This document shows positions 33,801 to 44,696 of a stretch of DNA of 64,000 bases, one piece after another. Origin of the DNA: Taudactylus pleione (Eukaryota > Chordata > Amphibia > Anura > Myobatrachidae); NCBI GenBank assembly GCA_031769625.1, contig JAUIMM010000126.1, positions 1,512,001 through 1,576,000 on the forward strand. The letters are read 5' to 3'. Position numbers and translations under genes: made by a program. Positions within the stretch are counted from its first letter, which is position 1; the number at the start of each line of letters is the position of its first letter. The notes below the pieces were generated by a model. The model was not told the DNA's origin. It saw nothing but the letters and a program-made list of their open reading frames with translations, and ran no database searches.

Positions 33801-33843
<43 letters not shown>
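33801..33843. repeat. TA microsatellite
   Basis: About 20 uninterrupted TA dinucleotides just beyond the end of the PLE 3' region. Confidence 0.95.
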
Positions 33844-33844
<1 letters not shown>

Positions 33845-33931
33845 AGCCATTAAAGAATGCACTCACCAGGACTTCTCATTCCAAAGATGTGAAAAAACCT
33901 ACTTTAATGATCACATTGTATTCAAAGGTCA

Positions 33932-33980
33932 CAAGTCGACGTTTCGAACCGCACAAACGCGGTCTTCCTCAGGACACCAC
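33932..33980 (-). ncRNA. Hammerhead ribozyme-like motif in the PLE 3' region
   Basis: The minus strand reads GTC, core CTGAGGA (33966-33972), a stem II hairpin ACCGC...GCGGT, core GAAA, palindromic ACGT, C, then GAC. Stem I has 3 bp next to the core. Stem II has one A-C mismatch at the core, followed by six pairs. Its place after the PLE coding region fits reports of hammerheads in PLE terminal repeats. Cleavage is not demonstrable from sequence. Confidence 0.55.
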
Positions 33981-34763
33981 CAGTGAGACACAGGACCTAC
34001 AAGCACCCTCCATACTGGCCACCTTATATACCCCTCTTAATGAATCTCAATCAATGCTCCACCCCCGCTATCTCTCCAGGACTGGAAGTGACACCAACGG
34101 GATAGAACAACCTCAGAACCGCATTAGTTCACTAGAAATACCTATTCAAACCTCTCCTACCTGTGACCAACATCACAGCAATGTGGGCGTCATTGTATGA
34201 GAGCTAACAAACGTAATACATACATTGCAGTCTATTTAGTAGACACAGCCGAGAACTTACTTCCGGTATGTGTTCCAGCAATACCGGAAGTCATGCGTTC
34301 CACACACGCAGCGTCACTTCCGATCCGCTAAATAATGCACCCAGGAACACTTACAACATCAGCTAGTTCCTTAATACAGCCAGACATCATTAAGCCACTT
34401 GTACAACGGCAAACCTACAACTATAACTTATATATAGTTCATCATTTAAATCTGCATCATAGCAATACTACAATTGAATCTAACTTCATCAAATGTGTCC
34501 AATACACATTCTCAAATTAATAAAAATATAAATATCTGCATGTTGGTCATAGTTAACTTATATGCATGTGTATATAAGAGGCCATAGAGGAGCTGTAACA
34601 CCATATATGAAAAATAATAATGAAAAATAATAATAAATAATATAGTAATAGTGAACCCAACCACCACATAAAAAATTAAACAAATTTAAACAGTTTGTAA
34701 TTTTTATATTTTAGTTGGGCATCTGAGAAAGAAAGAAAAAAAATCATTATTTTATATATATAT

Positions 34764-34987
34764 ACAGTCAGGTCCATAAATATTGGGACATTGACAGAAT
34801 TTTCATATTTTGTCCTCTATTCACCACCACAATGGCTTTGAAATGAAACAAACAAGATGTGATTTAACTGCAGACTTTCAGATTTAATTTGAGGGTAATT
34901 ACATCCAAATCAGGTGAACGGTGTAGGAATTACAATGGTTTTTATATGTGCCTCCCACTTTTTAAGGGGCCAAAAGTAATGGGACTA
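34764..34987. mobile_element. Tc1/mariner-type fragment
   Basis: It begins after TATATA with CAGTCAGGTCCATAAATATT, a terminus I recognise as Tc1-like, followed by TGGGACATTGACAGAATTTT. Only one end is evident. Confidence 0.7.
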
Positions 34988-35269
34988 TCAACTCAAAAGC
35001 TATTTCATGGACTATATATATATATATTTTTTTTTTCAAAAAAATCTATCACTTGAAAAAACTTTTTTTAAAAAGTGATTCAGAAATGATTGTATTCATT
35101 TAGTCCCTTAGGGGCCATTGTCTTCAGCATGTGTATCGGATTCTCTTTTAAGTAACAGGAGATCACAATCCCCACCCCTTTTAGATGGAGGGATCCAATC
35201 AATCATCATATATTTAAGGAACGCCACTTGGTGACCTTTGGATAAGAAGTGGGCTGCCTCTGGTTTGTC

Positions 35270-35272
<3 letters not shown>

Positions 35273-35309
<37 letters not shown>

Positions 35310-38300
35310 AATAATATCCTTTATTTATATGGCGCCACAAGTGTTCCACAGCGCCTTACATAGTACATAGAACTAATAGGTGAACAAGAAACAAGTAACT
35401 TACAGTACAATACAGTACTGGACAAGGACACGATTTATATACATTGCTGCAATAGCGATTAAAGCACTCACAATAAGCAGCAGTCACGTGTTAGGTGCCC
35501 TTATGGGGAGTAAAGAGTAGAAGAAAATGTAAAGAGGAGCACATGAGGGAAGAGGTCCCTGCTCATGAGAGCTTACATTCTAAAGGGGAGGGGCAGACAG
35601 ACAGGCGTGACACAGAAGGGGAAGATAGGGAGGAAAGACCATGAGGTGGGTTAGGATGAGTGCTGGAAGGCCTTGATGAAGTAGTGGGTCTTGAGAGCCC
35701 GTTTGAAGATTTGTAGAGAGGTGGTGAGTGGATGAGGGTTTTAGTGGCATCCTGGGTGAGGAAAAGTCTAATCCTGAGATATTTTTTAGGTGGAAACGGC
35801 AGGAATGCGAGAGGTGCTGAATGTGTGGTTTAAAGGAGAGGGAGGAGTCTAGGATAACTCCAAGACAGCGCACTTTGGGGCTAGAGGAGATAGTTGTGCC
35901 ATCAATGGATAATGAAATTGTGGGAAGTGATGTAGTCGAAGAGGGTGGGAAGATGATCAGCTCAGTCTTAGACATGTTAAGTTTAAGAAAGCGCTGGGAC
36001 ATCCATGAAGAGACAGCAGAGAGACAGTTGGAGATACGGGTAAGGAGCGAGGGGGAGAACTCAGGGGTGGAAAGGTAAATTTGAGTGTCATCAGCATAGA
36101 GATGATATTGGAGATCAAAGAAGTTAATGAGTTCACCTAAAGAGGATGTATATAGGGAGAAAAGGAGAGGTCCAAGCACAGAACCTTGGGGAACTCCTAC
36201 TGTTAGTGGAAGTGGGGGGGAGGAGGAGTCATGAGAGGACACAGAGAAAGAACGATCAGAGAGGTAGGAGGAAAGCCAGGAGAGGACAGTGCCATGTAAA
36301 CCGAGAGAGTAAAGGATTTGCAGGAGGAGAGGATGGTCTACAGTGTCAAATGCAGCAGAAAGATCATGGAGAATGAGCAGAGAGTAGTGGCCCTTGGATT
36401 TGGCAGCAAGGAGGTCATTGCTGACTTTCGTGAGGGCAGTTTCAGTGGAGTGGAGAGAACGGAAGCCAGATTGAAATGAGTCAAGGAGGGAGTGGGAGGA
36501 AAGAAAGGTGGTAAGGCGAATGTAGACAATACGCTCAAGGAGTTTGGAAGCAAATGGGAGAAGAGAGATGGGTCAATAGTTGGAAAGTATGTTAGGATCA
36601 AGGGTAGGTTTTTAAGAATTTGCGAGACAAGGGCATGTTTGAATGCAGAAGGGACAGTGCCAGATGATGGGGAGAGATTAAGGAGGTGAGCCAGATGGGA
36701 GCAGGCAGAAGGAGACAGGTAGGAAAGGAGATGGGAAGGGATAGGGTCAAGAGGGGAGGTGGAAGGAGGGGAGGACCGGATGAGGGCCATGACTTCCTCT
36801 CCAGAAGCAGGGGAGAAGGATGTCAGAGTTGGTGAGACAGAAGGGGAGGGGTGGTCAGGGCAAGGAGGGGGAGGAGTGCCGAGGGTCTGATGGGATATGA
36901 TGTCCTCACGTATGGAGTCAATTTTAGATGTAAAGTAGGTGGCAAAGTCAAGGGCAGAGAGTGAGGAGGGGAGGCGAGGAGGGGAAGGGCATAGGAGGGA
37001 GTTGAAAGTGGCAGAGAGATGCCGGGGGTTTGAGGTTCTTGAAATATGTTTGTTTGGAGAGAGACAGGGCAGCACTGTAGGAAGAGAGAATAAATTTGAA
37101 ATGGAGGAAGTCAGCCTTAGAGCGCGATTATCTCCACTGACACTCGGCAATTCTTGAACATTTTTGCAGGTATCTGGTTCATTTGGAATGCCAGGGTTGT
37201 GGTGTGGATCTGTAGTTATTGCCGGAGCAACAGAGTCAAGAGCAGAAGTAAGGGAGGAATTGTACAGGGAAGTAGCTTGTTCAGGACAGGAGAGAGAAAG
37301 GATAGGGGAGAGAAGAGAGTCCAGCAGGGAGGAAAAGGCAACAGTGTCAATATCCTCAATATTATGCTTTGTAATGGTAGCCTTAGGAGGTAAAGGAGGG
37401 GAAGGAGAGAGGGATAGGTTAAAAGAGAGAAGGTGATGGTCAGAGAGGGGGAAGGGGGAATTGGAGTAATCAGAGATATTACAACGGCGAATAAAGACCA
37501 GGTCAAGTGAGTGCCCACTCACATGGGAGGGTGATGAAGTCCATTGGGCAAGACCAAATGAAGAGGTGAGGGTAGGGAGTTTAGCTGCAGAGGATTCTGT
37601 GGGAATGTCAATAGGAATATTAAAATCACCTAGGATAATGGAGGGAAGATCTGAGGAGAGAAAGTGAGGGAGCCAGGAAGCAAAGTTGTCAAGGAATTTG
37701 GAGGGAGAGCCAGGGGGATGGTAAATGATAGCTACTCTGAGGTTTACTGGTTGGAAGAGGCGTATAGCATGAACCTCAAATGTGGGGAATGTAAGGGATG
37801 GTTCAGAGGATATAAGCTGGTAGGAATAACTGGTGGATAGAAGGACCCCAACACCACCACCATGGCGACCCCCAGGCCGGGGTGTGTGGGAGAAGGCAAG
37901 GCCCCTAGAGGATAGAGCAGCAGGAGAAATAGTGTCAGAGGGTGAGATCCAGGTTTCAGTAATGGCTAGGAGATTCAGGGAATTGGAGATGAAAAGGTCA
38001 TGGGTGGGGACCAGTTTATTACAGACTGACCTGGCATTCCAGAGGGCACAGGATAGAGAGATAGCATTTGTGGGGGAGATGTGAATAAGATTATCCGGGT
38101 TGCTGTAATGTGGAGGTGAGATTAATTTGGGGGCCGATATGAATAGAGTTTAGTGATGGTGCGGGCACCTGAGCTAGTAAAGGAACCTGTAGGAGGTGGG
38201 CAGGGAGGGAGATGTGGAAGGCAGTGGGATGAAGTGACAGGGAGATCAGTGTAGGAGGAGGGTTTGGTGGTGGGGTAGTAGGACAGATGGGGGGTAGAAC

Positions 38301-39241
38301 AGGAAGAAAGTGGAGTAATGGGAAAGGAGGGAAGAGTAGGCAGACAGAGGAGGGGGGAGAAGGGGAGGAGGAGGTGGAAGAGATAAGGGGGAAAGGGTAA
38401 AGGTGGAAGCAGGGGGCAGAACGGAGGATTAGGTAGAGACTGATTGAAGGAGGGATTTGAAGAAAACCTTGTCATGGTGTTTATAAGTAAACAAGAGGAA
38501 AGAAATATGGAAATGTGAATGAGATATAAATGCAAGAGATTTGTAGAAATGCAAGAGAAAGAACAGTGATGGTAAATATGTATTCAGATTAACAAGTTGT
38601 TATAGGGAGGATAAAAGTGGGGATCTAGTGTGTGTGCAGAATTTGATAAATAACACAGATTGTAAGCAGATAGAGAATGTGAGGCTAGGCAGGAGAGCTA
38701 AGAGAAAGGACAGTGTTTCAAAGTAGAAAGATGTACACTGACATGGGAACAGGAAGGATAAGCATTGAGATATATGCGAGAATCAGAAGGCCAGCATTAT
38801 AAATAGCAGTTGAAGTGTTCTTGCAGTGACTGTACAGGGAGTCCAGTTGTAGCTTGAATATTTAGATCGGTGAGGTTTGTTGCTGGATGGATTTTTTCTC
38901 CTTCTGTTTATCCTCAGTTTAACGCAGGTCTAACGCTAGTTTTGCACTTAAAAACACTGCACTTTGAAAAACTGCACCAGCCAAGGCTTCCCGAGCCAAA
39001 CTACTGACACTTATACAGGGATGCAGGCAAGTGTGGACACTAATTAATGAAAACCCCCAATTGGCCAACCAAAGAAATCATGCCTTCACTTCAGTCAATA
39101 GACTGAGAGAATCCTTATAACAATTTAACTATTACAAATCATAAGGCATTAGAAACAATAGAAAAAGGATTCAGTAAATAATAAGCTAGTTACCTATATG
39201 TTTAATTAATAAACTAGGCACAGAAGGTGGAATACTTTGCA
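35273..39241 (-). mobile_element. L2-type LINE, nearly full length (3969 bp), 6-bp TSD
   Basis: Flanked by GTCTGT at 35267-35272 and 39242-39247. The 3' end on the minus strand is GCGCCATATAAATAAAGG followed by a TAA microsatellite (35273-35316), the typical L2/CR1-clade tail. About 1.1 kb of 5' sequence precedes the endonuclease. It inserted in the GIY-YIG part of the PLE: joining the flanks across one copy of the duplication restores a continuous PLE frame (ENKGTD then KPEAAHFL). Confidence 0.92.
35580..38110 (-). pseudogene. L2 ORF2: AP endonuclease-reverse transcriptase, frameshifted
   Basis: It encodes the enzyme that nicks target DNA and reverse-transcribes the LINE RNA. Reading down the minus strand: endonuclease motifs NARSVCNK, ITETWIS, GDFNI, SGHSLDLVF and SDHHLLSFNL (38060-37420); a linker; then reverse transcriptase motifs [14 protein letters not shown] (about 36370-36330), [16 protein letters not shown] and the catalytic YADDTQIYL (about 36101-36075). 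The endonuclease frame is open to about 36610, where an A-run shift moves the RT to another frame. A TGA replaces the Arg codon expected in NYRPISL. A proline-rich minus frame at 38122-38535 may be the upstream portion, also shifted. Few lesions for the length suggest a fairly young insertion, but it is not functional as it stands. Confidence 0.9.
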
Positions 39242-39247
39242 GTCTGT

Positions 39248-39600
39248 ACCCTTGTTCTCATATGCCAATCTGATGTCGGATCTGTGTTGAGCCATCCGCT
39301 CACGGAAAGTGCATATCGTCTTCCCGACATACATTAAGCTGCAAGGGCAGCACAGAATACATATGATCAGGTCCATATTAGACAACGATAACAGTTGTCT
39401 AGGCTGCACCACGTACAGAGCATTATTGGTTGGAACATCTTTCCCACATCCACAAAGTGGAAAACGTATTAAGATCAAATATCAGCTGTCTTGCCAGATG
39501 GACCTCTCCTCCACCTCACTGATTGTAGCAGGTCCCCATCCTTTATATTTATTATTACACCCATCAGTGACTGCCCCTATAAATTATAAAGCCGCTATAT
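39248..39600 (-). pseudogene. Penelope-like element: GIY-YIG endonuclease, N-terminal half
   Basis: The minus frame from 39478 contains CGCGKDVPTNN, then CCPCSLMYVGKTICTFRERM and AQHRSDIRLAYENKGTD. LMYVGKT is the YIG part of a GIY-YIG nuclease, followed by the conserved Arg and the HRSDI motif, in the form typical of Penelope-like retroelements. The frame then enters LINE sequence (VFHLLCLVY) and stops. The rest of the domain is at 35060-35272. Upstream reverse transcriptase was not recognised, so the PLE is 5'-truncated. Confidence 0.85.
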
Positions 39601-39899
39601 ACAAAGTGCACAACAGTTCAGCCAGAACGTACTTCTCTTTTCTTTTTTTTCCTGGGTCGGTGCGTCCCGAGCGGATCCTCTCTCCAGATTCCTGTGTAGT
39701 CTCCGCCCGTCAGACATCACACACACGACCTGGGTCAGGGGCGCAGAGGGAGGAAGCTTACGTGGGCGCGGCTCAGGCTGTCACTGATTAGACAGCTGCG
39801 AGCTGTGGACGGCTAGGTGGTAGGTGCCGGAGCCAGGCTGCAATGCACCCTCTAATATTTTCGGTGCCTGGAGCTTTCGCCGCCCTCCATACGCCCCTG
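39601..39899. other. Unassigned GC-richer DNA inside the nested stack
   Basis: No gene recognised. The GGTGCC-rich stretch at 39815-39895 resembles 33130-33190, so it may be the other arm of another nested element. Confidence 0.3.
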
Positions 39900-40033
39900 C
39901 CCGGACTTACCTTCGTACGGGATGTCGTCCTCGGCATCGTAAACGGGGTGTGACCTGGTTCTGACCTGGATTGGAACCATGTCCAAAAACCCAGATCAGT
40001 CCCGGGTTTTTGGTGGAAAATGGGTATTACTGT

Positions 40034-40490
40034 GGGTCTTATTCAGAGATGGATGCTAAATTGCTAATGTGATCGCAGATGCGTTTTCACATAGTAGGCA
40101 GCTGCGAAAACATAGTTCCAAAGATCACCCAAGCATAGGGACGCCCACTGCTGCCGCCTTATCTGCGTATATCACTTACCTGCATAAATATTAGTAACAT
40201 TGACTCACACTGCAGCTCTCCTGACACGCAGATGGCTCAAATGCTGCGTTGGAGGTCGCAATGGCTAATTTATGCACACCCATGTAGCGGCGTTTAAACA
40301 GTAAGACACGCCCGCGTTTTTCTGACCTCCCCCAAACACTGACTACATGTCACTTATTTTGCTAATGAGTTCTCAGTGCGTGCGTGCGTGCGTGCGTGCG
40401 TGCGCTGTATGACCTATATGCATGCGCAATGGCAAACAATCGCTCGATCTGTATAAAAATCGCCATTGCGTCCGTCTCTGAATCAGGCTC
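40034..40490. mobile_element. MITE, GGGYCTKATTCAGAG family, TSD TGT
   Basis: Left GGGTCTTATTCAGAGATGG, right CCGTCTCTGAATCAGGCTC, flanked by TGT (40031-40033, 40491-40493). Internal CATGTAGCGGCGTTTAAAC relates it to 4931-5436. A GTGC microsatellite lies at 40378-40403. Confidence 0.88.
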
Positions 40491-40717
40491 TGTGTTTTCT
40501 AAACCTGAATGTTTTTATAGAATTAATAATATTAAAAAGAATTTAAGTACATATTTTCAGTCTGTCAATTTGTTAATTACTTTGCTGTATAATTAATAAT
40601 CATTTTAAAATGCTTTTGCTGCACGATTAATAGATGACAAAGTAATGACACTTTAACACTCACCTGCTCAGGATATAATCAGTGTGACTTTAACCTTACT
40701 TCAGGTTCACAATTTGC

Positions 40718-41141
40718 TAATACCCCTTTTACACCAGAGCTAAAACCCAGGTTATTGCAGGGTTAACCCGGGTAGCTCCTTGGTGTAAGGGGGAAAAGGG
40801 TTGGATTCCCGGGTCGAGTGACAGGTATCTTGCAGGGTTTAACACGGGAATAACCTGTGAAACCCTGCAGTGTAAATGGCGCGATCTAGGTCAGGGTGAC
40901 CTGGATCGTGCCGCTTGCCTTCCGATTGGCTGGCTTCAGTGGTGCTTGGAGATGACGTCATCTCTAAGCGTCCTCTTCGACGGTGGAAAAGCCGGGTCTC
41001 TGCAGACCTGGCTCCGGTGAGGATGGCGCCCACTTGGGAATATCCTGGGTCGACGCCAGGCAAATTCCGGGTCTGATCCGGATTGGAACCCTGTTCCAAC
41101 CTCCGGGTCAGACCAAGAATTTAGGTGTAAAAACGGTATTA
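40718..41141. mobile_element. MITE with TAATACC ends, uninterrupted copy
   Basis: TAATACCCCTTTTACACC and GGTGTAAAAACGGTATTA are inverted. The interior holds paired CCCAGGTTATTGCAGGGTT/AACCTGTGAAACCCTGCAG blocks. Confidence 0.8.
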
Positions 41142-41156
41142 GTGACAGCAAAGAAT

Positions 41157-41478
41157 AAGCTGGCCACACATCTAAAGATTATCTGTCCAACCAGCCAACT
41201 AGTTGATTGGTTGGAATGAAAATCTGGTAACATATGGGAGTAACTGATGATCAGCAATTTGCTCCTAAATGCCAGAAAACAGATAAAAATGGTCATCAGA
41301 CAAGTTTGTTAAATGTTTGATCCAAACAATTTGTTCAAACAACAGTTTTTGTCCATTTTCCGGCGTCTGGGAGCAAATTGCTGTTTGTCATTTGCTTTCA
41401 TACCTTACCAGATTTTCATTCCAACCGATCAACTAGTTGGCTGGTTGGACAGATAATCTTTAGATGTGTGGCCAGCTT
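41157..41478. mobile_element. MITE with ~75-bp inverted ends
   Basis: Left AAGCTGGCCACACATCTAAA and right TTTAGATGTGTGGCCAGCTT. Pairing continues through ATTATCTGTCCAACCAGCC and AACTAGTTGATTGGTTGGAA. Non-coding. Confidence 0.9.
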
Positions 41479-41614
41479 TTGTCTATGATTATCACCTGTG
41501 CCACGTGAAGTACTGTGACATACAAGAATGAGCAATATGTTTAGTCATTGCATCATATTAACTAGCAAACACAATGTAAAGTGTGCCATTGTGCATATTT
41601 AACATTGGAACATA

Positions 41615-42213
41615 GGGCCTGATTCAGAGCCGGACGCTATTTGCAGACGCTCGTTCAGAAAAAGGGGCTGGCTATTTAAATTAAGCGCGCGCTCTTTGCG
41701 GTCTGTTAACGCCTCTATGTCTGAACGAGCGAACGAAACATGCGCTCACTATTTTGGAAAAAACGCCCCCTGGCCGCTCGCATCATACGTCATCTCCGCT
41801 ATTTATTTGATTAATCGAGTATATCGAAAGGCGTATGAACTGCTCGCAGTGCTTGTGGTAGCATTTTCCTACCGCAATCATGCGAGCAGTTCAGGCTAAA
41901 AGACAACCAAGTGACGTGGTCAGTGACGCTGCTTAGTTAATTCTGCACACCCTTAAAACGCCCGTTTTGACTGTTTGGCACGCCTGCGTTCGGATCTCCA
42001 CTCCCCGTTTTCAAGCACCTTCCCCTGTTACCACCCACAAATGCCTCATTCTGTCACTCAAATTAGCAGGCATTCACTATTTTGCGAGCACACGATTTTC
42101 GACCGCACTGACTGGTTCGCGCATGCGTACTACAACCCATACGCATGCGCAGATGTGCGAACATCGCTCGGAGTGAACGAGCGGCCGCTTACGAGCGGCT
42201 CTGAATCAGGCCC
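41615..42213. mobile_element. MITE, GGGCCTGATTCAGA family, TSD ATA
   Basis: Ends GGGCCTGATTCAGAGCCG and CGGCTCTGAATCAGGCCC, flanked by ATA. The interior is not a hairpin array; GAACGAGCG and CGCATGCGCA words resemble the subterminal DNA of the Harbinger at 48306-55525 more closely. Confidence 0.93.
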
Positions 42214-42384
42214 ATAATCTGCACAATAACTAACAACACTATTGGGCTGGGTGTAGATGGTGTGGAGATGATTCAAAGAAAGAACACAATGGTTGTTGGC
42301 GGTGCTTAAAGTAGTCCTAGAGAAGTGGTGGAACACACATCCCCCTCCCATCGGTGCAACGTTAACAAAGGGTCATGATGGCAT

Positions 42385-43510
42385 GCGCCAAATAAAAAGG
42401 CCTGTGGTCTCAAAAGAAAGGGGCGCGGTCACATAATAGTATTCTCGATACAAATCACACACACAGCAGTGCCCCTTTTACACAATGCCCACATTTGTGC
42501 CCCTTATACACAATTCCCACAGCAGTAGTGCCCCTTACACAATGCCCACAGTAGTAGTTCCTCTTATACAATGCCCACAGCAGTAGTACCACTTACATAT
42601 AATGCCCACTGTAGTGGTGCCCCTTACACATAATGCCCACTGTAGTGGTGCCCCTTATGCAGTGCCCTCAGTAATGGTGCCCCTTATGTAGTGCCCCAGT
42701 AGTGGTAGTGCCCCTTATGTAGTGCCCACAGTGGTAGTCCCCCTTATGCAAAGCCCACAGTAGTGGTAGTGCCCCTCATGCAGTGCCCCCAGTAGTGGTA
42801 GTGCCCCTTATGCAGTGCCCCCAGTAGTGTCCCTCTTATGCAGTGCCCTTTATGCCCCTCTTTACTATGCTCCTCAGTAGTAGTGCCACCTGAGAAATGC
42901 CCCCAATAGTAATGCCCCCAGTAGTAGTGCCCTTAGTAATGCCCCCCGACGAATGTCCCCTGAGTATTGCCCCCAGTAGTATTGCCCCCTAAGTAATGTC
43001 CCCAGTAGTAGTGCCCCCTGAGTAATGTCCCCAGTAGTAGTGCCCCCTAAGTAATGCCCCCTGTAGTAATGTACCCTATTGTGAAGCCACTTACACAACA
43101 AAAAAACAACTAATACTTACCTTAAGCCCCGCTCAGGCGTCTGCTGCCGTCAGGTCCCCCTGGTCCGCCTGGCTGCTCCTCACTCAGTCTGAAATATGGG
43201 AGAGACATCATGACGCCTCTCCCATAGTGCACTGTACACAGCAGGACCTGGAAGCCGGAGCTCATGAGTGAGCTCCAGCCACCGGCTGCCGCTGGCACTG
43301 TGGGGAGGGAGCTGGGCGCCCGCTGGTAACAAAATCTCAGCGGGCACCCGGCAAATGGAGCCTCCCTGCGGCGCTGGGGTTAGGTGGGTTGGAGGAGGCG
43401 GAACTGGTTCCATCTCCAAATAGAAGTGACGGAATGCAGTTCCGCCCCGTTCTGGCCCAGTTTAACCCCTGGTTGTTGGGAGCGGTAACTACAAGCTGTA
43501 TGAGAACATA
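42385..43510 (-). mobile_element. Probable relative of the hAT MITE at 19411, opposite orientation
   Basis: A C-rich tandem stretch (42460-43070: GTAGTGCCCCTTATGCAGTG-type units) is followed by ATGGGAGAGACATCATGACG and CTCTCCCATAGTGCA, which match 19925-19965 in inverted order. No CAGTGGCGTAACTA terminus is visible, so the ends are lost or diverged. Confidence 0.55.
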
Positions 43511-44532
43511 ACATGCCACATAGTAGATATGTCAGACAGAAAATTTTTTTCATTCTAATGGTCCTGATTGAGAAGGCAGAACTGTCAGTGTTAGACAGTA
43601 AAGAAGTTTCTGCTCTCTGACACAGGCTGAGACCACATCATTTGTAATGACGAAGCCATTGTTATTTTATTAGTTTCAGAAAATGACAGTGCTGCTGTTG
43701 CTTTCAAGTCTGTACCGCTATTGTTGTTATTTTCAAAGATAAGTTTATGACCTTCTTTCTGTCTGATAATGGCAATGAACACATGGTGTTGGGGGAAAGG
43801 GGGGGTGCATGGCATGAGTGGTATTGCCTACTGGCGTGCAGGTGTAGTCCTGTGGCTTACCTGGTGTCACACCCTCTCAGTTTCCGCCCGATGGTTTACA
43901 GATGGTCCTGGTACACAGACTAACACAGATTTTTTTCCAGGAGACCTAAGAGAGAGACACATAATATAATATAAAATGCCATGAGTGGGCAGAGCTATGA
44001 CGGCTGTTCCCGATTGGCTGCCAGTCTGCGAGTTGTGATTAGATTGCGGTTGGGATCAGATCTGCCACAGCCTCATTGGACAAGCTTGAATCCTTGCAGA
44101 TGCAAGTTCGTCAACACCAGCACCCGATTGCTGTCCCACCTAGGATGAAAAGATGCATCTTCCACCGGCCCAGCGGACACCAAGTGCAGGTGAAAGACCC
44201 CCTCTTCTTTTAAACCCTGTTGGGCAGATGCAAACAAGACCTGGTGCAGTAAAATGAAGATTTTATCTTATTTAACAATGGCGGAGCTTAATAGTAGTAA
44301 CTTTACAAGCCTCCATACAGAACAAGAGAATAAGTGATGAGTAACCAGGACACAAGACAGCTCACAAACACACAGGCTCCTCCCCTGGTACCTTAGGGTC
44401 GCCTGCAGGACAAGTCAGGCAGAAGGGTTGTACATCAAATGGGTCACCATCAATGGTTATATTTATGGTGCCATTGTCACTTGCCCATCAATAGCGAATG
44501 GACATCAACTGAAATACATTGATGATTTAGAC
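43511..44532. other. Unassigned DNA
   Basis: No supported gene or repeat. Confidence 0.45.
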
Positions 44533-44688
44533 CAGTGGTGTCAAACTTGGGCCATCTAACTGCAGTGGAACTAGACATCCCAGCATGCACTGCCACAGTT
44601 TTGCTATTAGGGCATGTTAAAACGGTGGCAGGGCATGCTGGGATATGTAGTCTACAACAGCTGGATGACCACGAGTTTGACACCCCTG
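44533..44688. mobile_element. hAT MITE, 156 bp, perfect 8-bp TSD
   Basis: Ends CAGTGGTGTCAAACTTGG and CGAGTTTGACACCCCTG, flanked by ATTTAGAC (44525-44532, 44689-44696). The inner ACTAGACATCCCAGCATGC pairs with GCATGCTGGGATATGTAGT. Confidence 0.95.
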
Positions 44689-44696
44689 ATTTAGAC

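Larger units (their letters stand above)
33845..35272 (-). mobile_element. Penelope-like element, 3' part (end of GIY-YIG domain, 3' region)
   Basis: On the minus strand, just inside 35272, the frame reads HFLSKGHQVAFLKYMMIDWI, then LLLLKRES and, after a frameshift, ML-KTMAPKGLNE. This is the C-terminal part of a PLE GIY-YIG domain. Its N-terminal half is at 39248-39480, and the LINE at 35273-39241 separates them. Downstream lie a 3' region, a Tc1-like insertion (34764-34987) and the ribozyme-like motif at 33932-33980. The coding part has at least one frameshift and two stops. Confidence 0.75.
32470..40029. mobile_element. MITE with TAATACCC ends, opened by a 7-kb nest of insertions
   Basis: Left TAATACCCCATTTCCACTGC and right GTGGAAAATGGGTATTA are inverted termini, and internal words (CAGGTTATTGCTGGGTT, GACCTGGATTGGAACC) match the uninterrupted relative at 40718-41141. 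The two halves, 32470-32780 and about 39900-40029, are separated by TTAGGG-like, PLE and L2 insertions. Confidence 0.7.

Noticed and set aside
36146..37393. Plus-strand frames rich in Arg, Gly and Glu
   Set aside because: They are antisense to the L2 endonuclease and reverse transcriptase.
43180..43519. GC-rich frames near 43200-43500 as exons
   Set aside because: They lie in sequence related to the hAT MITE at 19411, and no splice or domain evidence was found.
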